NCBI GenBank assembly: GCA_964611125.1
Contig: CAZSZO010000021.1
Coordinates: forward strand, 3,609 to 67,608
DNA from: JAEUIX01 sp964611125
GTDB taxonomy: Bacteria > Planctomycetota > Phycisphaerae > Phycisphaerales > UBA1924
DNA: 64,000 nt
Reading direction: 5' to 3'
Positions within the stretch are counted from its first letter, which is position 1. The number at the start of each line of letters is the position of its first letter. Shown piece by piece: positions 25,072-34,021 of the stretch. Both the position numbers and the translations under genes were made by a program. Below the pieces are notes generated by a model that ran no database searches, was not told the origin of the DNA, and was given only the letters and a program-made list of their open reading frames with translations.

Positions 25072-25766
25072 GGGGGTGAGCCTCCATCGGCCGCCATCGT
25101 GGACGATGAGGCGGTGGCCGTGGTCGGCGGCGAGCGGGGCGGGAGGCGCGGGGGAGGTGGAGGTTGCCGGGTGCTCGGTCTGCGGCGCCGGGGGGGGGGG
25201 GCGGGCAGCCGGCGGAGGGCCCGCATGAGCAGGCGCTTGCCAAGCTGATCGTGCTGGTCGGGCAGCCAGAGCTCGCGGAGCGTCGCCAGCACCAGCAGAC
25301 CCGCCAGGCCGTAGTGGACGCCCGGCAGTTGAAGCAGCTCAGCCCCGGCGAAGATGCAGACGGCCCGGAAGAGCAGGCAGGCGATGACGAGACGGAAGAG
25401 CACGCGGGCCCGGATGGCGGGCCGCACCTGGAAGTGGGCGAAGATGATCGAGATGACCGCGATGTTGTCGATGCTCAGCGCGAGCTCGTTGGTGTAGACC
25501 GTGACGAACTGGGCCCAGGCGAGCTTCGCGGCTTCCGGCGGGGTGAGGACCTTGTCGAACGCGGCGGCGGCCCCGAGCGCATCGGCTTGGAGGAGCGCCA
25601 GCAGCACCAGGGAGCAGATGCCGGCGGCGGCGAGCCACAGGCCCAGCGAGAGCGCAGCCTCGCCCTGGGTGATCTCGCGCGGGCGGCGCGAGAGCACGCC
25701 GACATCGAGGGCGACCAGCGCGGTCAGCAGGGCCAGGAAGCCGAGCCAGAGCCAGAGGGTGATCAT
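25068..25766 (-). CDS. N-terminal part of a TerC-family protein (frameshifted)
   Basis: A 232-residue frame carrying the first half of a TerC protein: five hydrophobic helices and the first acidic motif ELALSIDNIAVISIIF. Up to residue ~189 (LLMRALRRLPAPPP) it matches the family. The last ~42 residues are Pro/Arg/Ser-rich noise that starts exactly at the 12-base G/C run at 25190-25201. One extra base (or two fewer) in that run joins this frame to the C-terminal half into a 525-residue TerC plus PGPGW protein. It has no riboswitch, unlike the TerC pair at 3.8-6.2 kb. A TAAGCT hexamer lies 51 nt upstream. Confidence 0.7.
   Translation of the reverse strand: MITLWLWLGFLALLTALVALDVGVLSRRPREITQGEAALSLGLWLAAAGICSLVLLALLQADALGAAAAFDKVLTPPEAAKLAWAQFVTVYTNELALSIDNIAVISIIFAHFQVRPAIRARVLFRLVIACLLFRAVCIFAGAELLQLPGVHYGLAGLLVLATLRELWLPDQHDQLGKRLLMRALRRLPAPPPRRRRPSTRQPPPPPRLPPRSPPTTATASSSTMAADGGSPP
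25190..25201. repeat. 12-base G homopolymer at the TerC frameshift
   Basis: Twelve consecutive G on the plus strand (C in the coding strand) mark the point where TerC homology changes frame. A run this long is prone both to sequencing error and to slipped-strand variation. Confidence 0.9.
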
Positions 25767-25817
25767 CGGCGGGAGGGATGCGAAGAACGCGAATGGGGGG
25801 GATGGGGCGACCGGCCA

Positions 25818-25823
25818 AGCTTA
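25818..25823 (-). promoter_or_regulatory. -10-like hexamer TAAGCT
   Basis: TAAGCT on the minus strand, 51 nt upstream of the ATG at 25766 and just after the rtcB stop. It probably serves the TerC/zinc-ribbon operon. Confidence 0.35.
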
Positions 25824-25862
25824 GCTGGGCCGGACCGGTGCGCCGCGTTCAGGCTTCTGGCA

Positions 25863-27338
25863 TCAGTCCTCTGGCCGCTCGCCCTCCGGCGCCATCTTGA
25901 CGATCTTGGGATCGAAGCGGGCGATGGGGGCGACCAGGTCGGCCTGGCTGGCCATCACGGCGTGGATGTCCTTGTACGCGCCGGGGACTTCATCGAGCCC
26001 GGCCGAGAGGACCTGGACGCCCAGGTCGTCGAGCTGGCGGCGGACATTGCCCCACACGAAGCTCTCGCGGGCCCTGGTGCGCGACATCGCCCGCCCGGCG
26101 CCGTGGCTGGCTGAGCGGAGAGACCCGGCGCCGCCCAGGCCGACGACGACGAAGCCCGGGGCGGTCATGGAGCCGGGAATGACTCCGAGCACGCCGGCGC
26201 CTGCGGGGGTGGCGCCCTTGCGGTGGACGATGAGCTCGCGCTCGCCGCGCCCGTCGCCAGCGTCGTGACGCTCCTTCCAGGCGAAGTTGTGGTGATTCTC
26301 GACGTGGGCGAGGGCCCGGCACCCGAGATCGCGGACGATGCGGCGGTGGATGGTCTCGTGGTTGGCGGCGGCGTATTGACCCATCAGGTTCATGGCGAGC
26401 CAATACTCCTGGCCCTCGTGCGAATCCAGGGAGAGCCAGGCGAGCTGCTTGAGCTCCTTGGGGAGCGCGTCGAGGCGGTCCATCGCGAGCCTTGAATAGT
26501 GGTCGCACACCGCGGCGCCGGTCCCCCGCGAGCCCGAGTGAGACAGCAGGGCCAGGTAGCGACCGGCGGGGAGGTCGAAGGCCCAACCCGAACCCGCCCC
26601 CGAGCCGGAACGGGTCTCAAACGCTGGGCGCGGACCGTCGCTGACGGTCAGCACGCCCCACTCGACAAAGTGGTTGCCCGAGCCGCTGCTGCCCAGTTGA
26701 GCCCACGCCTTGTCCTTGTTTCGGTGGGTGATGGGGGAGACGGACCAATCGGCGTCGAGCACATCATGCTGCTCGCGGCGCTTGAGGGACGCGCCGACAC
26801 CGAAGGCGGTCTGCGACTCCAGGGCGCGCACGAGGGCGTCGCGCCGGGGGGCGTCGTCGAGGGCGCCCGGGTCGATATCGACGATGGTCATCCGCATGCG
26901 GCAGGCGATGTCGACGCCGACAGCGTACGGGATGACGGCGTTTTCGGCGGCCAGTACGCCGCCGATCGGGAGGCCATAGCCGATGTGGGCGTCAGGCATC
27001 AGGGCCGCGGCGGCGGCGACGGGGAGTTGGCAGGCTGTGGTGAGTTGGCTGATGGCGCCGGCTTCGAGGCCCTCTCCCCAGATGCGATAGGGCGCGGGGT
27101 CGCCGGCTCGAACGGGCACAGGCCGGGCGACGGCCCGGTGTTCGAGCAGGGCGCGGGCGAAGCGGTCGAAGATCGGGTCGTCGGCGTAGCCAGCGGGGTT
27201 TTCGATGACACCTTGGATCGCGGCTCGCAGGGCCTCACGGCTGAGCCCGGCCTCGGCAGCGCGGGCGCAGGCACGCACGCCGAGCTTGAGCGGCTCGCCA
27301 TTGGGGACACCCAGGTTGTTCAGTTCACGGGCTTTCAT
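25863..27338 (-). CDS. rtcB: RtcB family RNA ligase
   Basis: A 491-residue RtcB protein, which joins 2',3'-cyclic phosphate and 5'-OH RNA ends using GTP and Mn2+ in tRNA repair or RNA recovery. Metal- and guanylate-binding blocks are present: MPDAHIGYGLPIGG, AVGVDIACRM (metal Cys kept; most RtcB proteins have GVDIGCGM), GSSGSGNHFVE, LSHSGSRGTG, ENHHNFAW and SHGAGRAMSR (guanylylated His). The ACRM variant points to an RtcB2-like subgroup. The C-terminus GLDEVPGAYKDIHAVMASQADLV fits the family. No RtcA, RtcR or peptide release-factor homologue is adjacent. It is divergent from the repeat protein gene. Confidence 0.92.
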   Translation of the reverse strand: MKARELNNLGVPNGEPLKLGVRACARAAEAGLSREALRAAIQGVIENPAGYADDPIFDRFARALLEHRAVARPVPVRAGDPAPYRIWGEGLEAGAISQLTTACQLPVAAAAALMPDAHIGYGLPIGGVLAAENAVIPYAVGVDIACRMRMTIVDIDPGALDDAPRRDALVRALESQTAFGVGASLKRREQHDVLDADWSVSPITHRNKDKAWAQLGSSGSGNHFVEWGVLTVSDGPRPAFETRSGSGAGSGWAFDLPAGRYLALLSHSGSRGTGAAVCDHYSRLAMDRLDALPKELKQLAWLSLDSHEGQEYWLAMNLMGQYAAANHETIHRRIVRDLGCRALAHVENHHNFAWKERHDAGDGRGERELIVHRKGATPAGAGVLGVIPGSMTAPGFVVVGLGGAGSLRSASHGAGRAMSRTRARESFVWGNVRRQLDDLGVQVLSAGLDEVPGAYKDIHAVMASQADLVAPIARFDPKIVKMAPEGERPED

Positions 27339-27492
27339 GGCCCCAAAGGCAAGGCGGCTTATGCCCGCAAGGCAAGCCGGAGCGTCGTCGTGATCGATTT
27401 TCGCGGACCAGACGGGGGTGATATGGGGGAAGGCCGGGGTGTGAGTGTCGTTCAGCCTCCAGTTCGGGTGATCGCGGGTGGGGCGGCGTTCG

Positions 27493-27498
27493 TAGGAT
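27493..27498 (+). promoter_or_regulatory. -10-like hexamer TAGGAT, leaderless type
   Basis: TAGGAT ends 5 nt before the ATG at 27504; the reading frame itself is open for another 1 kb upstream, so the hexamer helps fix the start. Confidence 0.5.
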
Positions 27499-27503
27499 TG
27501 GGT

Positions 27504-30500
27504 ATGGAGCCGATCAGGCCGTCGTCGCTGTCGCTGTCAGGAGTGCGCCGGGTGGTCGCGGCGGCCCGGCGGCGCGAGCTCGTGGCGTTGCTGGCGCGCC
27601 TTGGGGGGCCGTGGCTGACCATCGGTGGGGCGGCGGGGCTCGCCGGGGAGGTGGTGGCGAAGGGCTTCGTCTTCGGCTTTGGTGGCGGCTGGGTGAGCCT
27701 GGGGCTGCTGGCGGGCGGCGTCGCCGGGGCGGCGGCTGCGTGGCGCGGGCGAGGGAGCGAGATCGACTCGGCGGCGCGGCTTGACCAGGCGCTCGGGCTG
27801 CGCGATCGGCTCTCATCGGCGCTGGAGTTTGACGCTCAGGTGTCGGGCCAGGAGTCGGGCCAGAGTTCGGGACGGGGGTGGGGCCAGGACTCGGTACAGA
27901 GCCGGGGCCAAGGTCGGGCGTCCGACCCATTCGTCATGCTGGCGCTCCAGGACGCGGCGCGGGCGGCGGGTGGGCCGCAGGCGGCGGACCTCGCCCGCGC
28001 GGCTCCGGTGAAATGGGGCAGGGCGTGGGGGGTGTGGCCGGTGCTGATGGCGGCGGGCCTGTCGGTGGGTCTCTGGGCGCCGCGTGGACTGTGGCTCGAT
28101 CGCCTGTGGCCGGCGAGCCCGGCGGTCGACCAGGGCGCCGCGGAGCGCGCTGCGGCTGAGCGGGCGGCGGCGGTTGAACAGGTTCGTGAAGCGCGCCAGG
28201 CGGTGACGCGCGCAGCGGTGAACCCCGACGGACCCGCCGACCCGACCCCCCCCAAGGCGAAGCAGGAGCTGGCGGCGCTCGAGTCGCTTGAGCGGGAACT
28301 TGCCGAGGGTCGGAAGGACCCTCAGGCGGCCCGGCGCGACGCGGCGGCCGCGCTCGACCGGATGGCCCAGGAGACGGAGCGGCGGGCCCAGGAGCGTTCG
28401 GATGCTGCCGACGCCCTGCGTGATCGCCTGGCGGAGCTGCGGCGCCGCTCGGCCGACGAGGCGCGGGCGGCGGGCGGCAATGGCGGCGCGGGGGAGCGTG
28501 GCGGCGAATCGGACCTCGGGCGGGCGCTGCGGGAGGGCGATCTCGCCTCAGCCGCAGAGGCGGTGCGCGAGGCCATGAACGAGCTTGAGAACGCTCCGCC
28601 CGAAGAGCGGGCCAGGCTGGCGAGCGAGCTGGAGGAACTGGCGAAGGACCTGGGCGCGCTCGATCAGCCGCCAAGCGGTGAACCGGCGGCTGGCACGCCG
28701 CGGAAGACGAGCGAGCCGGGACCGGGGGGTGAGGCGAGCGGGCCCGAAGCGGGTGGGGCGGAGGCGCCCGAGCGGAGCGGGCCCGAGCAGGCGGCGGAGG
28801 CCCTCAAACAGCGGGGCGCCACGCCGGAGGCGGCGGAGCAGGCCGCGAAGTCGACGGATGAAGCGGCGATTCGCAAGGAGCTCGAGAAGGCCGGGGCGAG
28901 CCCGGAGCAGGCCGAGCGACTGGCGCGGAACGCCGCGCGGGAGAACCAGGAGCGCGCGGCCAAGCAGACAGCACAGGATGAGACCGAGCGGTTGAAGCGA
29001 TCGCTTGAGGACGCTGCGAAGGCGCTCCGCGAGCCGACGCCGCCGCCGGAGCCGGACGCTGGGCCTGAGCAGGCCAAGCCTGCCGAGAAGCAGACTGGCG
29101 GCGAGAAGCAGGCCGGCGGTGAGAAGCAGACTGGCGGCGAGAAGCAGGCCGGCGGTGAGAAGCAGACTGGCGGCGAGAAGCAGGCCGGCGGTGAGAAGCA
29201 GGCGGGTGGTGAGAAGCAGGCCGGCGGCGAGAAGCAGGCGGGCGGCGAGAAGCAGACTGGCGGTGAGAAGCAGGGTGGTGGCGAGAAGCAGGGTGGTGGC
29301 GAGAAGCAGACTGGCGGCGAGAAGCAGGCTGATGGCGAGAAGCAGACTGGCGGTGAGAAGCAGGCTGGTGGCGAGAAGCAGCCAGGCGGCGAGAAGCAGG
29401 CAGGCGGCGAGAAGCAGGCTGGCGGTGAGAAGCAGGCTGGCGGCGAGAAGCAGGGTGGCGGCGAGGAGCGGGCTGGCGGTGAGAAGCAGGCTGGTGGCGA
29501 GAAGCAGGGTGGCGGCGAGAAGCAGGCTGGTGGCGAGAAGCAGGGTGGCGGCGAGAAGCAGGGTGGCGGCGAGAAGCAGGCTGGTGGCGAGAAGCAGGGT
29601 GGCGGCGAGAAGCAGGCTGGNNNNNNNNNNNNNNNNNNNNNNNNNNNNNNNNNNNNNNNNNNNNNNNNNNNNNNNNNNNNNNNNNNNNNNNNNNNNNNNN
29701 NNNNNNNNNNNNNNNNNNNNGCGGCGAGAAGCAGGCTGGTGGCGAGAAGCAGGGTGGCGGCGAGAAGCAGGCTGGTGGTGAGAAGCAGGCTGGCGGTGAG
29801 AAGCAGGCTGGCGGTGAGAAGCAGGCTGGCGGAGAGAAGCAGGCTGGCGAGGAGCCGGTCGGCGAGGGGCGGCAGCCTGGCGAGATGCCGCAGCTCCCGA
29901 GCGACAAGCAGGGGCTCGAACGCCTCGCCAAGCAGTTGCAGGAGTTGGCCAAGAAGCGCGACGGCTCGAAGCAGGATCGGCAGGAGGCCGAGCGGCTTCG
30001 TGAACTGGCCAAGAACTGGTGGGACCAGGCCTCGCCCGAGCAGCGGCAGCAGGCGCGGGAGCTGGCCCAGCGGATGGCTCAGCAGCGGGGCGAACAGGAC
30101 CCCGGCGCCAAGCCTCCGGTCGGCGGCGGCGGCGACCCGGGGCAGCAGACTGAGCGTTCGGGCCAGCCGGGCGGTCCTGCTGGCGACGGCCCCGCTGGTC
30201 AGGCTCGGGGGGAGGCATCGGCGCAGCTGGCGGAGGCTCGCGATCGCCTTGACGCCCGGCCGCGGCCCGGAGAGGTCGGAAAGTCCGCCGGGGACCGGGT
30301 GGTGGGCGAATGGCTGGGAACCGGCAAGAAGGGTGCAGGGTCGGGGCCGGCCGATGCTGACGAGGCCCGGCGCGTGCTGCGCGACGCGGCGAAGTCGGCG
30401 CAGGACGCAGTCGAGGATCGGACGCTGCCGCGTCGGTACGACCGGCTGCTGCGCCGGTTCTTCCAGCGGGTGCCTGGGGAGATGGGGCTGACCGATGACG

Positions 30501-30586
30501 CGCCGGGCGCGGGCCCCGGTGGCGTGAGCGGTGGCGGTGGTGGAGGCGGCGGGAGTGGGGGGGGCGGGCCCAAGCCAGGCTCGTGA
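27504..30586 (+). CDS. DUF4175-like membrane coiled-coil protein with long GEKQ repeat (interrupted by assembly gap)
   Basis: One gene broken by 100 N. The N-terminus has two membrane segments (about 38-80 and 175-195) around RLDQALGLRDRLSSALEFD, the pattern of DUF4175-like proteins. Next come ~300 residues of Glu/Arg/Ala-rich coiled coil, then a hexapeptide repeat [E-K-Q-A/T/G-G-G] encoded by an 18-bp DNA repeat: about 30 copies before the gap and 7 after. A second coiled coil (PSDKQGLERLAKQLQELAKK) and the conserved-looking end RRYDRLLRRFFQRVP follow, then a Gly-rich tail. The frame differs across the gap, so its true length is not 100. The start at 27504 follows TAGGAT. The VWA gene begins 21 nt downstream, in the style of BatA-type operons. 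Confidence 0.75.
29085..29848 (+). repeat. 18-bp tandem repeat coding GEKQ hexapeptides
   Basis: Units of GAGAAGCAGxxxGGCGGC (period 18) run from 29085 to the gap and from 29721 to 29848. The fourth codon alternates between Ala, Thr and Gly; one unit has Pro, one has GEERA and one has DGEKQ. Phase across the gap implies a true gap length of 17 modulo 18. Confidence 0.95.
29621..29720. other. assembly gap (100 N)
   Basis: Exactly 100 N inside the 18-bp repeat, a scaffolding placeholder of unknown true length. Confidence 0.99.
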
Positions 30587-30607
30587 TCGGCTGCGGCGAG
30601 GCGCGCG

Positions 30608-33600
30608 ATGTCCATCCGATTTGACCATCCCGAGTGGCTGTGGGGCCTGGCGCTGCTGCCGGTGCTCGCAGGGGCGCTGCTGGCGTGGGGCGGCTCGATG
30701 AGCCTGCCCAGACGGTGGACGGCGATCGTGCTGCGGGCCGGGCTGCTGGCCCTGCTGCTGGCGATGCTCGCGGGCGTCACCGCGGTTCGGACCACCAGCA
30801 AGCTCGCGGTGGTGGCGGTGGTCGACACTTCGCTGTCGGTGCGCAGCTACGCCCCCTCGGGCCGCGGCCCCGACGGAGAGATGATTGCACCCGTGGAGAG
30901 TGTGCGGCGCTGGCTGATGGCCGCCTCGGCCAAGCGCGGGCCGGAGGACCTGCTCGGGGTTGTCGCGTTTGACGGAAGCGCGGCGGTGCTCACGCTTCCG
31001 ACCGCTGGCGACGCGCTCCAGCACCCCATTGAGCTCCAGCCGACCGACGGCACGAATCTGGGCGAGGCGATTCGCCTGGCCGTCGCGGCGTTCCCGCGCG
31101 ACGCCACGCGCCGGATGGTGGTGATCTCCGACGGCGTAGCCACCGCTGGGGACGCCCGGGCTGCGGCCCGCGAGGCGTCAGGTGTGCGGGATCGCGGCGC
31201 GGCCGGTGGACCCGCCGGTAAAGCGGCCGGTAAAGCGGATGGTGCAGCGGATGGGGGAACCGGCGGCGGCGGGTCGGCCCGGCCTGCCGTGCCGGGACTG
31301 GATCGCATCGTGATCGATGTGCTGCCGCTGCGGTACGAGGTGGCTCACGAGGTGATGGTGGAGTCGGTCGACGCCCCGACGCGGGCCCAGGCCGGCGCCA
31401 CGGTGTCGGTACGGGTGGCGCTTTCAAGTTCGGGGCCTGCGACGGGGGTGCTGCGGCTGTACCACGAGGGGGAGGAGGTCGACCTCTCCGGCGGTGGCGG
31501 CGGGGCCGGGAGCGGCGCCGGGGACGGCTTACGGGGCCGGCGGGTCGAACTGAGTGAAGGCCGCAAGGTGGTGGTGGTGAACGTTCCGCTCGGGGGCTCG
31601 AGGGTGCACCGGTTCAGGGCCGTGTTTGAGCCCGATGGACCCGCGCCGGGCCAGCCGGCCGGGGACACGATCGCCGCCAACAACATCGGCGAGGCGGTGA
31701 CCATCACTCCCGGCAAGGGGGCGGTGCTGATCGTGGAGGGCGTGCGATCGATCGACAACACGGGCGATGCAGGGGCGACGTCGCCGGCGCGCGGGCTCCC
31801 GGGGGCGCCCGGCGGGCCGCTGGCGCGGATGCTGCGCGAAGAAGGCTTCGAGGTTGAGGTCGTCGGGCCCGAGTCATTCCCCGCTGACCTGCTGCGGCTG
31901 CAGGCGTACGACCTGGTGTTTCTGCAGGATGTCGCCGCCGATGCGCTGGGAACCGCGAGCATGGAGCGGCTCGCACGGTTCGTCACCGAGCTGGGCGGCG
32001 GGCTGTGCATGCTGGGCGGGCCAGAGTCATTCGCGGCGGGCGGGTACAAGGGCTCGCCGCTGGAGCCGATCCTGCCGGTGCGGCTGGATCTGCCTGAGAA
32101 GCTGGTGCTGCCTGCGGCGGCGGTGATGATCGTGCTCGATTGCTCCGGCTCGATGGGCTGGCGCGTGCAGGGGTCGTCACGGACGCAGCAGGAGATCGCC
32201 AACGAGGGCGCGGCGCTGGCGGCCCGCTCGCTGGACAAAAACGACCTGCTGGGGGTGATCTCCTTCAGCAGCGACTACACCGTTGAGATCCCCCTGGCAA
32301 AGAACGCCGATCCCATCAAGGCGGCCAAGACGATCCTGTCGATCCGGCCCGACGGCGGCACGAACATCCCGCCGGCGCTGCAGGAGGCCTACCGCCAGAT
32401 GCGCGGGGCCCAGGCCAAGGTGAAACACGTCATCCTGCTCACCGACGGCGTGTCGCAGGGGAAATCGAAGCTGGATGCACTCTGCAGGGCGATGGCCGAA
32501 GAGGGGATCAAGGTCTCGACCATCGCGGTGGGCGATGGCGCCGACGGCGACGGGCTGGCCTCGATGGCGAAGGCTGGCGGGGGCCAGTTCTACCAGGTGC
32601 TTGATCCGTATGTGCTGCCCAAGGTCTTTCTCCGGGCCATCCGCGTCGTGCGGACGCCGCTGTACAGGGAGGGCCCGTTCATCCCCGTGACGGCCGATTC
32701 GGCCTCGCCGCTGCTGGATGGGTACCTGGCGTCGGGCCCGCCGCCGGCCCTGCTCGGGCTGAATCTGGCCCAGGTGCGGCCGGAGATCACCGCCCTCAAT
32801 CCGCTGCTGACCGACAAGGGCGAACCCGTGCTGGCCCACTGGCAGGCTGGCCTCGGGCAGGTCGCGGCGTTCACCTCCGACGCAGGCCGGTGGGGCGAGC
32901 CCTGGCTCGACTGGCCGGGGTACCGAGCCCTCTGGACGCGCGTGGTCCGCCAAGTTTCGCGAGCCCCCGGCTCGCGCGAGGCGGAGCTCTCAGCGGAGGT
33001 GGTGGGGGATCAGCTGCGCATCCGCGTTGACGCGGCGGGTGAGGACGGGCGGCCGCTGGACGGCCTTGAGGCCCCCGCCGCGGTGTATGGGCCCGATGGC
33101 CGGCGGCTGGAGGCGGTGCTGAGCCAGATCGGCCCGGGGACGTACGAGGGCGTGGTGCGGGCGGACCAGAGCGGCAGCTATGTGGTGACGGTGAGCCCGC
33201 GGGAGACGACGCGGGGCAAGCCGCGCGCGATGACCCCGGCGATCGGCGGGGTGACCAAGCCCGCGGGGAGCGAACTGCGGGTGCGGCGGAGCAATGACCG
33301 GGTCTTGCAGGAACTGGCGGAGCTGACCGGCGGACGGGTGCTCGACATGGCCCAGCCGGAGGCGGCGGGGCTCTTTGACCGGGCGGGGTTGCGGCCGCGG
33401 GAGGCGCGCACGCCGCTGTGGCCGTTCCTGCTGCCGTGGGCGCTGGTGCTGACGCTGGTTGATATCGCGGTGCGACGGATCGCGTGGGACCGGCTGCTGT
33501 CGAGCCGCTTTGGCGAGGGGCTGAGGCGGATGGCGGCCCGGGCGGTGCGTGACCGTTCGCGAGAGGCCGCGGCGACGATCGGCGCCCTGCGCGAGGTGGA

Positions 33601-33925
33601 GCAGCAGGTTGAAGCGCGCAACGCCAGCGTGGACGGGGCCCGACTGACCGCGGCGGACGCCCGCAAGATCGTCGAAGCCCGCAACCGCGAACTGCTGGCG
33701 GCGCAGCGGGCGGGCTTGCGCGGGCGCAAGGCGGGTGCGGTGGGGAGCGGGGGCGGTGGGGGCGGTGGGGGCAGCAGCGTGAAATCCTCGGGGCCTGCTG
33801 AGCCGACCCAGCCTCGTCCGGCTCCCCAGTCGCCCGGTGACGCGCCGCCGGCCGGGGCTGCGGGTGCGGAGGAGGGGCTGCTGGCGGCCAAGCGGCGGGC
33901 GCGGGAGAAGTTTGAGCGGTCCTGA
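30608..33925 (+). CDS. double von Willebrand A domain membrane protein with glutamine-amidotransferase-like domain
   Basis: A 1105-residue protein. The N-terminus FDHPEWLWGLALLPVLAG plus a second helix is BatA-like. VWA1 (about 65-235) has a MIDAS of the form DTSLS with VVISDG. A middle region is followed by a class I glutamine-amidotransferase-like fold (about 395-490; LREEGFEVEVVG...DLVFLQDV...LGGGLCMLGGPESF) lacking an obvious Cys-His pair. VWA2 (about 500-680) has the full MIDAS DCSGSMG, GGTNI and LLTDGVS. A late membrane helix (about 933-955) precedes a cytoplasmic coiled-coil and Gly-rich tail. It starts 21 nt after the repeat protein, so the two are probably one operon and one envelope complex. 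MoxR and DUF58 partners, usual in such operons, are absent here. Confidence 0.85.
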   Translation: MSIRFDHPEWLWGLALLPVLAGALLAWGGSMSLPRRWTAIVLRAGLLALLLAMLAGVTAVRTTSKLAVVAVVDTSLSVRSYAPSGRGPDGEMIAPVESVRRWLMAASAKRGPEDLLGVVAFDGSAAVLTLPTAGDALQHPIELQPTDGTNLGEAIRLAVAAFPRDATRRMVVISDGVATAGDARAAAREASGVRDRGAAGGPAGKAAGKADGAADGGTGGGGSARPAVPGLDRIVIDVLPLRYEVAHEVMVESVDAPTRAQAGATVSVRVALSSSGPATGVLRLYHEGEEVDLSGGGGGAGSGAGDGLRGRRVELSEGRKVVVVNVPLGGSRVHRFRAVFEPDGPAPGQPAGDTIAANNIGEAVTITPGKGAVLIVEGVRSIDNTGDAGATSPARGLPGAPGGPLARMLREEGFEVEVVGPESFPADLLRLQAYDLVFLQDVAADALGTASMERLARFVTELGGGLCMLGGPESFAAGGYKGSPLEPILPVRLDLPEKLVLPAAAVMIVLDCSGSMGWRVQGSSRTQQEIANEGAALAARSLDKNDLLGVISFSSDYTVEIPLAKNADPIKAAKTILSIRPDGGTNIPPALQEAYRQMRGAQAKVKHVILLTDGVSQGKSKLDALCRAMAEEGIKVSTIAVGDGADGDGLASMAKAGGGQFYQVLDPYVLPKVFLRAIRVVRTPLYREGPFIPVTADSASPLLDGYLASGPPPALLGLNLAQVRPEITALNPLLTDKGEPVLAHWQAGLGQVAAFTSDAGRWGEPWLDWPGYRALWTRVVRQVSRAPGSREAELSAEVVGDQLRIRVDAAGEDGRPLDGLEAPAAVYGPDGRRLEAVLSQIGPGTYEGVVRADQSGSYVVTVSPRETTRGKPRAMTPAIGGVTKPAGSELRVRRSNDRVLQELAELTGGRVLDMAQPEAAGLFDRAGLRPREARTPLWPFLLPWALVLTLVDIAVRRIAWDRLLSSRFGEGLRRMAARAVRDRSREAAATIGALREVEQQVEARNASVDGARLTAADARKIVEARNRELLAAQRAGLRGRKAGAVGSGGGGGGGGSSVKSSGPAEPTQPRPAPQSPGDAPPAGAAGAEEGLLAAKRRAREKFERS

Positions 33926-33949
33926 TGATGTGGCGGGCCGGGCGGGGGT

Positions 33950-34004
33950 GTGTGCCGGGGGGGTGTCTGGGGGGGTGTCTGGGGGCGTGTCTGGTGGGGC
34001 GTCT
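33950..34004 (+). repeat. 12-bp G-rich tandem repeat (G-quadruplex-prone)
   Basis: GTGTCT or GCGTCT cores spaced every 12 bp (33963, 33975, 33987, 33999) are separated by runs of four to seven G, immediately upstream of the -10 hexamer of the DUF885 gene. Confidence 0.8.
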
Positions 34005-34009
34005 AGCGG

Positions 34010-34015
34010 TATCCT
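34010..34015 (+). promoter_or_regulatory. -10-like hexamer TATCCT, leaderless type
   Basis: TATCCT ends 6 nt before the ATG at 34022 and lies directly after the G-rich tandem repeat. Confidence 0.5.
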
Positions 34016-34021
34016 CGGGGG

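Noticed and set aside
25767..25862. A possible Mn2+ riboswitch before the third TerC gene
   Set aside because: None of the conserved aptamer blocks (GGGGAGTAGC, CGTCA, CAAGACC) occur in this gap.
29085..29848. Short regularly spaced repeat that could suggest a CRISPR array
   Set aside because: The 18-bp units are contiguous with no unique spacers, keep a reading frame and encode EKQxGG.
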